Assembly (NCBI RefSeq): GCF_008704205.1
Contig: NZ_VXLC01000015.1
Location: 310,001-374,000 of the forward strand
From: Nocardia colli
Lineage (GTDB): Bacteria > Actinomycetota > Actinomycetes > Mycobacteriales > Mycobacteriaceae
Length of the DNA: 64,000 bases
Direction of reading: 5' to 3'
In this document: positions 9,099 to 19,400 of the stretch, piece after piece
Position numbering within the stretch: position 1 is the stretch's first letter
How the letters are laid out: every line of letters begins with the position of its first letter
Made by a program: the position numbers and the translations under genes
The notes under the pieces: model-generated
Database searches by the model: none
Told to the model about the DNA's origin: nothing
Seen by the model: the letters and a program-made list of their open reading frames with translations, nothing else

Positions 9099-12000
9099 TC
9101 ATTCGAGGACCAAGTCCGCGATGGGCGTGTGTGGGCCCGCTGCCGCGGCGGCGAGGATCCGCAGGACCTGGTCTATCTGCTGGTGACCGGACGCGTGATC
9201 CCACAGATCGGTGTTCAATTCGAGCATCGCGGACAAGCCGGACGGGCGCAGGAGACCGTGGAAGGCCATGTCGTATCGGGCGGTGCCGTGCGTGAGGAAT
9301 CGGTAGTCGCAGTCGACACCGGCGGCGAACTGGGCCGGGATCCAGGACTCCAGCTGTAGCTCGCAGGTGACCTGGTAGACCGGATGCTTTCCGGTCACCC
9401 GAGGGCGCTGGAGGAGCTGCACGATGTCGGCGAACGGGGCCTGCTGGTGTTCGTAAGCACGCAATACGGCCGCGCGGACGCGCTGGACCAGCTCATCGAA
9501 GCGAGGGTTGCCGGACAGATCAAGGCGCAGCGGGACCACGTTGAGGAAGCAGCCGATCAGCTGTTCCGCGCCGCGTTGGGTGCGGTTGGCCGTCGGGATG
9601 CCGATCAAGATGTCGTGTTGGCCGCTGAGTATCTGCAACTGAACCGCCACCGCGGCGCAGAAGACGGCGAACGGGGTCGTCTTCCCGGCTGCTGCCAGTT
9701 CGCGTACGGCGGCAGCGCCGTCGACCGAGGTCGGCCGCTCCAGGAACTCGCCCCGGAACCTGGCCTTGTCGCCGCGCGGGCGATCGGTGGGTATCCGCAG
9801 CTCCGGTGCGCCGGCCAGTTCGCGGACCCAGAATCGGCGCAGCCGTTCGCCTTCGGGGCCGTTCAACATCTGCTGCTCTTCTTGGGCAAGGGTGCCGAAG
9901 TCGACCTCGTGCCGGGGCAGTGTCGGCGGGTGACCGGCAGCTCTGGCCTGGTATGCGGTGCTCAGTTCGCGCATCAGCAGGGTCATCGACACCTCGTCCA
10001 TAACCAGATGGTGGAACAGCAGCTGTGCCTGGTGACGATGTGCGTCGAGCCGGATGATCCGGGCGCGCAGCAGGGGATAGGCGGTGATGTCGAAACCGGT
10101 GAACGCGATGTCCTGTTCGAGGCGCTTCAGCTCGGCCTCGCGTTCGGTCTCGTCCAGCTTTGCCAGGTCCAGGACGGGGACGTCGATGCCGGTGTGCGGG
10201 TGGATCCGTTGCACCGGAAGGCCTTCCACCTCCACGAACGTGCCGCGCAGGCCGGGCTGGTGCGCGACGACATCGTTCACTGCCTGGGCGAACGCGTCCG
10301 GTTGCAATGGTCCGGACAGGTCCAGGACCAAGGGGATGGTGTGGGTGAGGGAACCCGGGTCGGCCTGTTCGGCCAGCCAGAGTTGACGCTGGCCGGAGAG
10401 CAGCGGCACGTCGACGAGGGTGTCGGGCCAGCTCGGTACAGGCGCAGAATGCTCCGAATCGTTCGGCAGGTCAGGGATCAGACTGTCCGGCAGCTCGCCC
10501 AACTCGGAGACGAGCTGAAGCATCTTGTCCAGCTCCGGATTCGCGGTGCGCAGGTGGGTGGTCAGTTCGGCGGGCGTGGGATTCTCGAACAGCGTCCGCA
10601 CCCGGACCGGCACGCCGAGAGTCTCCTGCATCTCGGCGGTCAGGCGGGTGGCCAGCATCGAATGTCCGCCGCAGGCGAAGAAGTCGTCGTCCGGTTGAAG
10701 GCCGGGTTGTTCGAGGGCCTGTATCCAGAGTTCGGTCACGAGTTCCAGCAGACAGTCCGAGGTTGGCGCAGTTAGGGTTTCGACCACGGCGGGCTCGGCG
10801 GAAGCGGTGTCGGGCAGTCCGGCAACGATTTCCAACCTGCCCTGCGCGTCGCGCCGAGCGGTAAGCCCGGTGGGGGATCCATCGAGCAGCAGCGCCGACG
10901 GCTGATGCACCGACCGCGCCGAATCCAGTTGCAGGCCCTCGGTTCCGGTCAGCACCGGCCACCAGTCCGCACCGCGGGAACGATCCACCGACAACATGAT
11001 CGGCGTCCCGTCGGACAGTTCAACCCGGACCTGCTCAGTGCTGATCGGCGCAAGCGGTGCCGGAACCGGTTCGGTCAAAACCAGCTCGGACATGCGCAAT
11101 TCGGGCCGCTCGAGCCATTGACGCAGCACGGTCGCGTAGTCCCGCACCAACGCGTCGATGCCGTCCGGCGTGTAGAGATCGCCGTCGTACTCCAGCCATA
11201 GCCTGACTTCGTCACCGGCGAACTCGATTTCGACGACCGTGTCGAACCGTCCGCGTTCGCGTTCGACGTCGAGCACCTGCACCGGGTGCCCGCCGAGCAG
11301 CAACTCGCCGACCGCGTCCACCGGCGGCAGGAACAGGTGCTGGATCAGCGTGGTCCGGTCGGTCGGGCGGGGCGCGCCGATGGCGCGCACGATCCGGTTG
11401 AACGGCAACCGAGCGTGCTCGATCGCGGCCGCCACGGTGTCCGAACAGCGCGTCGTCGCGTCGGCCAGCGTGAGATCACCGCCGAGGTCGAGGCGCAGCG
11501 GGACGGTGTTCGACATCTGCCCGACCAGCGTTTTCAGCTGCGGGACAGCGCGATTGGCGGCGAGCGCGCCGAGAATGAGGTCCGGGTGACCGGTGGAGCG
11601 GGCGATCGTCGCCGCCCAGCCGGCCAGGCACAGCGCGTACGGCGAGCAGCGCAGCGTGCGTGCGGTGCTGCGAAGCGCGAGGCCGGCGACTCCGGGCAGG
11701 ACGAAGGGCGTGCGTCGGCCTACGCCGCGTTTGATGCGGCGGCGCGGCCGGTCCGGCCGCAGGTCCAGACTGGTCGGCGCATCGCGCAGAGTCTCCTGCC
11801 ACCAAGCGGTGTCGGCAGCTTCGAGGGCGGGGAACAGGGTGTCGCGTTCCCACCGGACGAAGTCGCTGTATTGCAGTTCCGGTGCCGGCACCGGAGACGG
11901 GTCTCCGGCCAGCGCGGCGTCGTAGTCCGCGCTGAGCTCGCCGAGCAGTAGCCGAACCGCGGTGGCGTCCAGGAACAGGTGATGCAGCGCCACCACAAGG

Positions 12001-12410
12001 ACATCTCCGCCATTCGGCCCGCCGCCGCGCAACAGCAGGAACGCGATGGCGCCCCCGGCCGCGGGATCGATTCCGGTACCGGCGAATCGAGTCAGTTCCT
12101 GATCGCGGAGCTGAACGAGATCCACGCCGGAGCCGACGGGCAGCGTGATCTCGGTGATCGGCAGTGGCTCCGGCACCGGTAGCACAACCTGTTTCGGCTG
12201 CCCACCCTCTGCTCGCACTGCGCTGCGCAGGATCTCGTGCCGGGTCAGCATCGCCCGGACCGCGCTGCGCAGGGCATTCGGGTCCAGCGTGTCCGGCACG
12301 GCGAGTCCGACGCACTCGGTCAGCGGGGCCTGCTCGGCGGCCGAACCGTCCGGGAACCAGAAGTGTTCTTGAATTGCCGCGAGAGGCATAGAGTTTTCGT
12401 AGTCTCTCAT
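9099..12410 (-). CDS. NRPS C-T-C protein lacking an adenylation domain
   Basis: The 1103-residue protein has two condensation domains. The first (about 1-430) carries HHLFLDA and the second (about 650-1103) HHLVMDE; in both the second histidine and the aspartate of HHxxxDG are kept. Between them is a carrier domain near residue 580 (CGGHSMLATRL, serine present). The 110-residue stretch between C1 and T is far too short for an A domain, although a piece (LTARRDAQGRLEIV) resembles the A7-A8 region, suggesting a remnant. The carrier must therefore be charged in trans. Start: ATG at 12410 (MRDYENSM); an internal ATG seven codons later is possible. It diverges from the A-T-OMT gene across a 163-base promoter region. 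Confidence 0.9.
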   Translation of the reverse strand: MRDYENSMPLAAIQEHFWFPDGSAAEQAPLTECVGLAVPDTLDPNALRSAVRAMLTRHEILRSAVRAEGGQPKQVVLPVPEPLPITEITLPVGSGVDLVQLRDQELTRFAGTGIDPAAGGAIAFLLLRGGGPNGGDVLVVALHHLFLDATAVRLLLGELSADYDAALAGDPSPVPAPELQYSDFVRWERDTLFPALEAADTAWWQETLRDAPTSLDLRPDRPRRRIKRGVGRRTPFVLPGVAGLALRSTARTLRCSPYALCLAGWAATIARSTGHPDLILGALAANRAVPQLKTLVGQMSNTVPLRLDLGGDLTLADATTRCSDTVAAAIEHARLPFNRIVRAIGAPRPTDRTTLIQHLFLPPVDAVGELLLGGHPVQVLDVERERGRFDTVVEIEFAGDEVRLWLEYDGDLYTPDGIDALVRDYATVLRQWLERPELRMSELVLTEPVPAPLAPISTEQVRVELSDGTPIMLSVDRSRGADWWPVLTGTEGLQLDSARSVHQPSALLLDGSPTGLTARRDAQGRLEIVAGLPDTASAEPAVVETLTAPTSDCLLELVTELWIQALEQPGLQPDDDFFACGGHSMLATRLTAEMQETLGVPVRVRTLFENPTPAELTTHLRTANPELDKMLQLVSELGELPDSLIPDLPNDSEHSAPVPSWPDTLVDVPLLSGQRQLWLAEQADPGSLTHTIPLVLDLSGPLQPDAFAQAVNDVVAHQPGLRGTFVEVEGLPVQRIHPHTGIDVPVLDLAKLDETEREAELKRLEQDIAFTGFDITAYPLLRARIIRLDAHRHQAQLLFHHLVMDEVSMTLLMRELSTAYQARAAGHPPTLPRHEVDFGTLAQEEQQMLNGPEGERLRRFWVRELAGAPELRIPTDRPRGDKARFRGEFLERPTSVDGAAAVRELAAAGKTTPFAVFCAAVAVQLQILSGQHDILIGIPTANRTQRGAEQLIGCFLNVVPLRLDLSGNPRFDELVQRVRAAVLRAYEHQQAPFADIVQLLQRPRVTGKHPVYQVTCELQLESWIPAQFAAGVDCDYRFLTHGTARYDMAFHGLLRPSGLSAMLELNTDLWDHASGHQQIDQVLRILAAAAAGPHTPIADLVLE

Positions 12411-12573
12411 ACAGACACCTTATCCGTTATGCAGCCATTGAGCAGGAGTTCTTGCCTTGCTGCACCAGTCAACACTCACGTGACTTCCCGGCAAAGAGAC
12501 TGTACGGTGATGCGTGGTGTGTTGAGAAAAATCGACATCTCACACCGACTTCCCCGCAGAGGAGTCATAGGGC
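12411..12573. promoter_or_regulatory. divergent promoter region
   Basis: The space between the divergent C-T-C and A-T-OMT genes must hold promoters in both directions. It contains TCAACAC at 12469-12475 and its reverse complement GTGTTGA at 12519-12525, one copy facing each gene. GTGTTGA also occurs upstream of the P450 gene (9014-9020) and in the LysW/aminotransferase divergent region (29593-29599). This could be a shared operator or part of -35 elements; the sequence alone does not decide. Confidence 0.45.
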
Positions 12574-15561
12574 ATGACCTCATCACTGAATCGTCGACCG
12601 GCTGTCCAGGAGACGGGCACGGATTCGACCCTGGTCTCCCGGATCGAAGACTTCGCCCGCACCACGCCATCGGCGCCGGCCGTCCGGCACGGCGATCGGG
12701 AACTGACCTACGCGGAGCTGAACCAGCAGTCGGACGAACTCGCCCGGCGGCTGGTCGAATTGGGCGTGGTGCGCGGTGACATCGTCGCCATGTACCTGGG
12801 CCGCTCGATCGAGTGGGTGGTCGGCATGCTCGGCTGCCTGAAGGCCGGTGCGGTCTGCATGCCGCTCGATCCGGCCGCGCCGGCCGAACGGTTCAGCCGC
12901 GCGATCGACGCCGCCCGCCCGGTCGTCGTGATCGGCGCGGCCAACGGTCATCCCATACCTGCCGGGTCGGATGGATTGCCCGCAGTGCTCCTCGACGCCG
13001 AGGTTCCCGCGCCGGACGACGTCTTCGACCTGCCCAGGGCACCGCGTCGGGCGGAACTCGCGTATGCCATGTTCACCTCGGGCTCCTCGGGTGTGGCGAA
13101 AATCGTGCTGGCCCAGCACTCTTGGATCGCCCTGAGCGCCGATCGGAGCGCCGCGATCAACGCGACCACCGGTGCCGACCGCGGCTCGTGGCTCGGCGCG
13201 GCCGGTGCCGGCATCGCGTTGCACGAGGTCAGCGGATTGCTCTGGCGGGGCGCGCACATCGTGATCGGCGAGCACGACGTGTACGCCAACCCGCGGGCGT
13301 TGCAAGACTGGCTGCTCGCCGAGCGGATCACGCAGTGCTTCGTGGTCGCGCCGGTCGGTGAGGTGTTGCAGAGCCTGCCGTGGCCGCGCGACTGCGCGCT
13401 GCGGCTGCTGACCTGCGGCGGCGAACGGTTACATCGTTGGGGGCCGGCGGATCTGCCGTTCGAGGTGGCGGTCTCCTACGGCTGCCTGGAGGCGTTCCAG
13501 GTCGCCCACTCCTGCTATCCGTGGGAGCAACGGCACACCGCCGCAACAGCCACCGCCGCGGACCGCGAATTGCCGCCGACTGTCGGCCGCCCGATCGAGG
13601 GCGTCACCGTGCATCTGCTGGAGGACGACGGGCTGACCCCCGTCGGGGACAGCATCGGCGAGGTGTGGATCGACTCGGACTGCCTGAGTCTGGGTTATCT
13701 CGGGGACCCGGCGCAGACCGCGGATCGTTTCCGCCCCAATCCCTTCGGCGCCGCAGGCAGCCGGATCTACCGCTCCGGCGACGCGGGCCGGCTCCGGCCG
13801 GACGGCATCCTCGAACACCACGGCCGGATCGACGACATCGTCAAGATCCGCGGCAATCGAGTCGAACTCGGCGACGTCGAGTGGGCGCTCGGCCGCCACT
13901 CGGCCGTGCGCCGGGTCGCGGTGGTCACCGCGGTGGACGGCGACCAGGTTCGCCTCGTCGCCTGCTTCGTCGCCGAACGCGATGTCGCGCCTTTGGAATT
14001 GCGCAACTACGCGCTGGAGCGCCTGCCGGATTGGATGGTTCCGGTCGCCTATGTGCAGATGAACGCGTTGCCGCAGAACACCTCCAATAAGATCGATCGA
14101 CGGCAGCTGCCGCCCGCCGACTGGGCCCGCTGGCGGCCGGCGAGCACTTGGCGCGCTCCGGCACCCGGCACGGAAACCGTTCTGGCCCGGCTGTTTTCCT
14201 ACGTGTTGCGGCTGAACCGCGTCGGCGCGGACGACCACTTCGTCGAACTCGGCGGCGACTCATTGCAATTGGCCGAGCTGCAAGGCCGCATCGAGCAGGA
14301 ATTCGGCCGCCGGATCGAGCTGGCGGATCTCCAGGTCGCCGGCACGGTCAGCGGCCTGGCCACGCTCCTCGGCACCGCCCCGGATATCGGCGGTCTGCCC
14401 CCGCTGGGCCGGGTCGAGCTGCGTTCGAACACCAACGGGATGCGCACGAGCACAACGATTCCCGGACCCACGAGGGAGGCTGGCATGACCGCGGACACGG
14501 GGACGATCAGTGAGGGACTGGCCACCGCCGTCCCGGCTGCGGAACGAACCGGCGAAGCGTCCGCACCGCCCACCCTGCTCATCGACTTGGCCACCGGAAT
14601 GTGGCGTACGCACACGCTGACCGCCGCGATCGAGATCGGGCTGTTCGAAGCCCTGGCCCCGAGCCCGGCGACAGCGCTGGAACTGGCTGCCCGGCTCGGC
14701 ATCAACGAGCGCCCGGCGGAGATCCTGCTGACCGCCTGCGCCGCGCTCGGCCTGTTGGAGCAACAGGACGGCCGCTACCGCAACACGCCCGTGGCCGAGC
14801 AGTACCTGGTGCCCGGCCGGCGCGACTACTTCGGCGACTACGTGCAGATGGTCGCCAAACACACTGCGCCGGGCTGGAATCGGGCCGCCGAGGCGGTGCG
14901 CACGGACGCGCCCAGCCGGCCGGTGGTCGACCCGAACCGGACCATCTTCGAAGAGGGCAACACCCCGAGCTACTTCTGGGGCGCGCTCTGGGCCTACTCC
15001 ACGCTCACGGCCCGCGAGCTGGCCAAGGCGATGGATCTGTCCGGCGTGCGCCGAATCATGGACGTCGGCGGCGGATCCGGCGCCACCCTGATCGAATTGT
15101 GCAGGCAGCACCCGCATCTCAGCGGCACCGTGCTGGATCTCCCGCACGTGTGCGCCATCGCGCAGCAGCGGATCGACACGGCCGGCCTGTCCGATCGGCT
15201 CGGCACCACGGCCGCCAACTTCTTCACCGATCGGCTGCCGACCGGGCATGACGCCGTGCTGCTGTCGATGATCATGCACGACTGGGACGAGGAGCGGAAC
15301 CGCAAGATCCTCGCCGCCTGCCTGGACGCGCTGCCCTCCGGCGGCCTCGTGGTGATCAGCGAACTGCTGGTGGACGACGACAAGTCCGGCCCGGCGGACG
15401 CGGCGCTGATGAGCATGAACATGCTGGTCGGCTGCCTGGGACGCAACTACACCGCGGCCGAATACGGTGCGTGGCTGCGCGATGCGGGCTGTGTGCGGGT
15501 GCGTACGGTCCGGTTCGACTCGCCCGGCGCCAACGGTGTGGTGATCGGGGAGAAGGCGTGA
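12574..15561 (+). CDS. NRPS-like A-T-O-methyltransferase fusion
   Basis: The 995-residue protein has three parts. Residues about 30-520 form an adenylation domain with A10 lysine (NTSNKIDRR) and A8 (IRGNRVELGDVE) but with unusual core motifs: A3 reads FTSGSSGVAKI, A5 reads YGCLEA, and the position equivalent to GrsA Asp235, which holds the amino group of amino acids, appears to be Gly (AGIALHEV). It may thus activate a carboxylic acid without an alpha-amino group. A carrier follows near residue 562 (LGGDSLQLAEL). Residues about 640-995 are a plant-type O-methyltransferase with dimerisation region and SAM loop (DVGGGSGATL, about residue 830). The fused methyltransferase suggests O-methylation of the carrier-bound acyl group, for instance an aromatic acid from the cluster PKS; this is inference. 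Its stop overlaps the next start. Confidence 0.88.
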   Translation: MTSSLNRRPAVQETGTDSTLVSRIEDFARTTPSAPAVRHGDRELTYAELNQQSDELARRLVELGVVRGDIVAMYLGRSIEWVVGMLGCLKAGAVCMPLDPAAPAERFSRAIDAARPVVVIGAANGHPIPAGSDGLPAVLLDAEVPAPDDVFDLPRAPRRAELAYAMFTSGSSGVAKIVLAQHSWIALSADRSAAINATTGADRGSWLGAAGAGIALHEVSGLLWRGAHIVIGEHDVYANPRALQDWLLAERITQCFVVAPVGEVLQSLPWPRDCALRLLTCGGERLHRWGPADLPFEVAVSYGCLEAFQVAHSCYPWEQRHTAATATAADRELPPTVGRPIEGVTVHLLEDDGLTPVGDSIGEVWIDSDCLSLGYLGDPAQTADRFRPNPFGAAGSRIYRSGDAGRLRPDGILEHHGRIDDIVKIRGNRVELGDVEWALGRHSAVRRVAVVTAVDGDQVRLVACFVAERDVAPLELRNYALERLPDWMVPVAYVQMNALPQNTSNKIDRRQLPPADWARWRPASTWRAPAPGTETVLARLFSYVLRLNRVGADDHFVELGGDSLQLAELQGRIEQEFGRRIELADLQVAGTVSGLATLLGTAPDIGGLPPLGRVELRSNTNGMRTSTTIPGPTREAGMTADTGTISEGLATAVPAAERTGEASAPPTLLIDLATGMWRTHTLTAAIEIGLFEALAPSPATALELAARLGINERPAEILLTACAALGLLEQQDGRYRNTPVAEQYLVPGRRDYFGDYVQMVAKHTAPGWNRAAEAVRTDAPSRPVVDPNRTIFEEGNTPSYFWGALWAYSTLTARELAKAMDLSGVRRIMDVGGGSGATLIELCRQHPHLSGTVLDLPHVCAIAQQRIDTAGLSDRLGTTAANFFTDRLPTGHDAVLLSMIMHDWDEERNRKILAACLDALPSGGLVVISELLVDDDKSGPADAALMSMNMLVGCLGRNYTAAEYGAWLRDAGCVRVRTVRFDSPGANGVVIGEKA

Positions 15562-16316
15562 TGGAACGGCAACAGCGTCGCTGGTTCCTGCGCGAACCCT
15601 CGCCCGAGTCCCGAATGTTGCTGCTGTGCATGCCGTATTCGGGTTGCGGCGCATCGATGTATCGGGCCTGGCCCACGACCATCGGCGCGGCCGAGGTGGT
15701 TCCGCTGCAACTGCCGGGACGCGAAAACCGGATCAAGGAACCATATTTCGACACCTATCAAGAGGTGGCCGCGGCCCTCCTGGACGACGTCGGCGAGCTG
15801 ATCACGGCTCGTCCGTACGCGCTGTTCGGGCACTGCGGTGGCGCGCTGCCCGCGTTCGAGCTGGTGATCCAGATCGCGGAACGCGGTCTGCCCGCGCCGG
15901 ATCGGTACTTCGTGTCCAGTCAGGTCGCGCCGCAAGACGGTCCGTGGGGCCGTTTCCTCGGCCTGGACGAGCAGGGGCTGCGCGACGAGATCGCCGGGCT
16001 GCTCACCGCGATGGGCGCGCCCGAATCCGCCGGTGAGCTGGTCGATCTGTTCATCGATGTGATGGAGGCCGACCTGGAGGCGAACAAGAAGTATTGGCGC
16101 CCAGCAGGTTCGGTGCCCTGCCCGATCACCGCGCTGGGCTGGAGCGAGGACGTGGAGGTGCCGCACACCCTGATGGGCGGCTGGCCGGAATGGGCGGAGA
16201 CCGAGAAGGAGATCCTGCCCGGCACGCACTACAGCTTTCTGAACGCGCCGCCGGAACTGCTCGCGGTGCTGGCGCAGCGGCTCGCTGTCGGATCGGCGGC
16301 GGAACCGGCCGGCTGA
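15561..16316 (+). CDS. type II thioesterase with cysteine nucleophile motif
   Basis: A 251-residue alpha/beta hydrolase of the assembly-line editing thioesterase family. It shows the family opening (LLCMPYSGCGASMY), the phrase VVPLQLPGRENR, and a nucleophile elbow FGHCGGALPAFE in which cysteine replaces the usual serine of GHSMG. A late GTHYSFLN provides the catalytic histidine. Such enzymes remove stalled or mis-primed acyl groups from carrier domains. It starts one base inside the stop of the A-T-OMT gene, so the two are co-translated. The cysteine version is known in some type II thioesterases, where it may change hydrolysis rate or favour acyl transfer; the actual activity here is not known. 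Confidence 0.92.
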   Translation: MERQQRRWFLREPSPESRMLLLCMPYSGCGASMYRAWPTTIGAAEVVPLQLPGRENRIKEPYFDTYQEVAAALLDDVGELITARPYALFGHCGGALPAFELVIQIAERGLPAPDRYFVSSQVAPQDGPWGRFLGLDEQGLRDEIAGLLTAMGAPESAGELVDLFIDVMEADLEANKKYWRPAGSVPCPITALGWSEDVEVPHTLMGGWPEWAETEKEILPGTHYSFLNAPPELLAVLAQRLAVGSAAEPAG

Positions 16317-16444
16317 ACGTAGTGAGCGGTTCATAGAGACTATTTCGCGGTCTATTGCAGAGTATTATGTTGACTTCGAGGGGTCTGTTCTCAACAGGCG
16401 ACATCTAGCTGTAGTAAGTTGCAGATTGACTGGGAGGCCACGGC
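16317..16444 (+). promoter_or_regulatory. short AT-richer gap with possible promoter
   Basis: The 128 bases between the thioesterase and the C-A-T gene are visibly richer in A and T than the flanking coding DNA and include ATGTTGACT, a possible -35 element. The next gene has a good ribosome site (GGGAGG, 7 bases before ATG at 16445). An internal promoter is plausible; no clear -10 can be assigned. Confidence 0.3.
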
Positions 16445-19400
16445 ATGGGTCCACAGAGCGAGTTGCTTCGTCGACTGCGCCAGCTCCCGGGGGAGCGCCG
16501 AGACGAGTTGCTGGCCCAGCTGGCAGACGTCTCCTCCGGGGTCCGATCGGCACCGCTGTCCTACCGGCAGGAGCAGCTGTGGCTGTTCGACCGGCTCGCC
16601 CCGAGCAGCCTGGCCTACGGGCTCGGCTTCGCGTTCCCGATCGACGGCCCGCTCGATGCCGAGGCATTGCGCGCGGCACTGACCGATCTGTTGCGCAGGC
16701 ACACGGTGTTGCGCTCGACCTTCCCGGACGAGGAGACGCGCGGCACCCAGCAGGTGCTTCCGGTGCCGGAGCTGCGGCTGACCGTGGAGGACGTGGCCGA
16801 CGGGCAGTTGCGGGCTCGGGCGGACGAGGTGGTGCAGGACGAGTTGCGCCGAGGACTGCAACTCAATACCGGTCCGGCGATCCGGCTTCGGTTGCTGCGC
16901 GCCGATCCGGAACGGCATCTGCTGGTACTGATCGGCCACTACATTGTGCTCGATCCGCGGTCGGCGCGGGTTCTGCAGGGCGACTTGGCTTTTGCCTACC
17001 GTGCCCGAGTGGCCGGCGAGGCGCCGCAGTGGCCGCAGGAACCCGTCGACTTCGGCGCGTACGCGGGCTGGCAGCGGGAGTGGTGCGAGCAGGACACCGC
17101 GCGCGAGGCCACCGAATACTGGCGTGGCGCGCTATCCGGCTGGGAGGGAACGGAGTTGCCGCCGGACGGTCATCGTCCGCGACTGCTCGACCTGAGCAGC
17201 GACGCGGTCACCAGGTCGTTGCCGCCGGAACTCGTTGCCGCCGTGCACACCCTGGCCGGGACGGCGGGGGCCGAGCGGTACGATGTCTTGCTGGCCGCGC
17301 TGCTCGTGGTGATCGCCCGGCACACGGCCAGAGGCGATCTCACCGTCGGTCTGCCGTTCGACGTCACCGGACCGTTCGACGCCGATCGGCTGGTCGGTGA
17401 CTGCGGCAATCTGATGCCGCTGCGGGTCGAGCTGGACGAGGCGGACAGTTTCGTCGCGGTGATCGCCGCGGTGCGGGCCGCCCGGCTGGCCGGAGCGCTG
17501 CATGCGACGTTGCCGTTCAAGCTGATCCTGGACGCGCTCGGCGTCGAGCCGGACACGGGACGATTGCCGCTCGTGCAGATCGGTTTCGTCGATACCGGCG
17601 AGCCCGCCGGCCCGATCGAGGCCGACGTCGTGCGGATCGGCTGCGAGCGGGTCGACGCCGGAGCCGGAGCGTTCGAGCTGGCGCTCGAGGTCAGCGGCGG
17701 CGAACGGCCCACGGTGGCATTGCGATTCGCCACGGCGCTCTACGGTGCGGCCACCGCCGGCCGCCTGCTGGACCGGTTCTTGCAGACCCTCGGTGCGCTG
17801 TGCACGCAGCCCGACCTGCCGCTGGGCGACGCGCCGTTCGGCACCGCGCAGGAACGCGCGGACATCCTCGAACACTGGAACGCGCCGATCGGCCTGCCCC
17901 TGGACACCCCGGTGCACGACCTCTTCGCCGAGGTCGCCGCCGCCGACCCGGACCACGCGGCGCTGGTCTGGCAGGACGGCAGCCTGAGCTACCGTGCGCT
18001 GGACGACTGGTCGCGCCGCATCGCCGACCGACTGGCCGCGGCCGGCGCCGGACCCGGTGACCTGATCCCGGTGGTGATGGAGCGCGGTCCCGCGCTGATC
18101 GCGGTCGCGCTCGGCGTGCTGCGCGCGGGGGCAGCCTACGTGCCGCTCGACGTCACCCAGCCCGACGAGCGGCTGGCGATGATCCTCGAGGACACCGACG
18201 CCAAAACCATTGTCGTCTCGCCGACTACCGCCGAACGGGTACCGCCGCCCCATCGATTGGTCATCGACCCCGACCCGGACCACGAGTCCCTGCGACTGGC
18301 GGATCCGCCCGGTGCCGCGCCGGCGGTGCCGCCCGCCGCGGCCGCCTATGTGATCTACACGTCCGGCTCCACCGGCAAGCCCAAAGGTGTTGTGGTCGAA
18401 CATCGTAACGTCACCAACTTCGTTCGCACCGTGCGCGCGATGTTCGACCTGACCCCGCAGGACCGGGTGCTGCACTTCAATTCGCCCGGCTTCGACGTCT
18501 CGGTCTTCGAGATCTTCGGCACGCTGCTCAGCGGCGCGGTGCTCTATGTGATGGACGAGGATCAGCGGCGCTCGGTGGACGCGCTCGACGCGGTGCTGCG
18601 CGGGCAGCGGATCACCATCGTCGACCTGCCCCCGGCCATCATGGGACTGCTTGCGCCGGAAGGCTATCCGGATCTGCGGGTGGCGTTCGTGGGTGGCGAG
18701 GCGTTCACCGGTGAGCTGACCACTCGATGGGCGCGCGGCCGCGGCTTCTGGAACGGTTACGGACCGACCGAGACCACGGTGACCGTGGTGGCCAAGCTGT
18801 GCGAGGGGGAGTGGACCTCGTCGCCGCCGATCGGGCGGGCGATGGCCAACCACCGCGCCTACGTCGTGGACAGCACCGGGGCGGGCGTACTGCCGCCCGG
18901 CGCGATCGGCGAGCTGGCCATCGCCGGACTCGGGGTGGCGCGCGGCTACCTTGGCCGGCCCGATCTGACCGCGGACCGGTTCCGGCCGGACCCGGACGGG
19001 CCGCCCGGAACGCGCCGCTACCTCACCGGCGACCTCGCGGTCTGGGACGATGCGGGCGATCTGTGCTTCGTCGGCCGGGCCGATCGCCAGGTGAAGATCC
19101 GCGGTGTGCGCATCGAATTGGGTGAGGTGGAGGCCGCGTTGCACGCGGTGGCCGGAGTCGCTCAAGCGGTGGCCTCGGTGGTGATCGAGCCGCGGACCGG
19201 GGCGATGCTGGTCGCCTACGTGGTGCCCGAGCGAGCCGGTGAGCTGCAACTCGATTCGGTGCGCGCGGCGGTGAGCGGCCGGCTTCCCGCGGCGATGGTG
19301 CCGTCGGTGCTGGTGCCCCTGGACGAGGTGCCGCTCACCCCGAGCGGCAAGATCGACCGGCGGCGGCTGCCCGCGGTCGAGTTCTCGGTCGACGAGCTGA

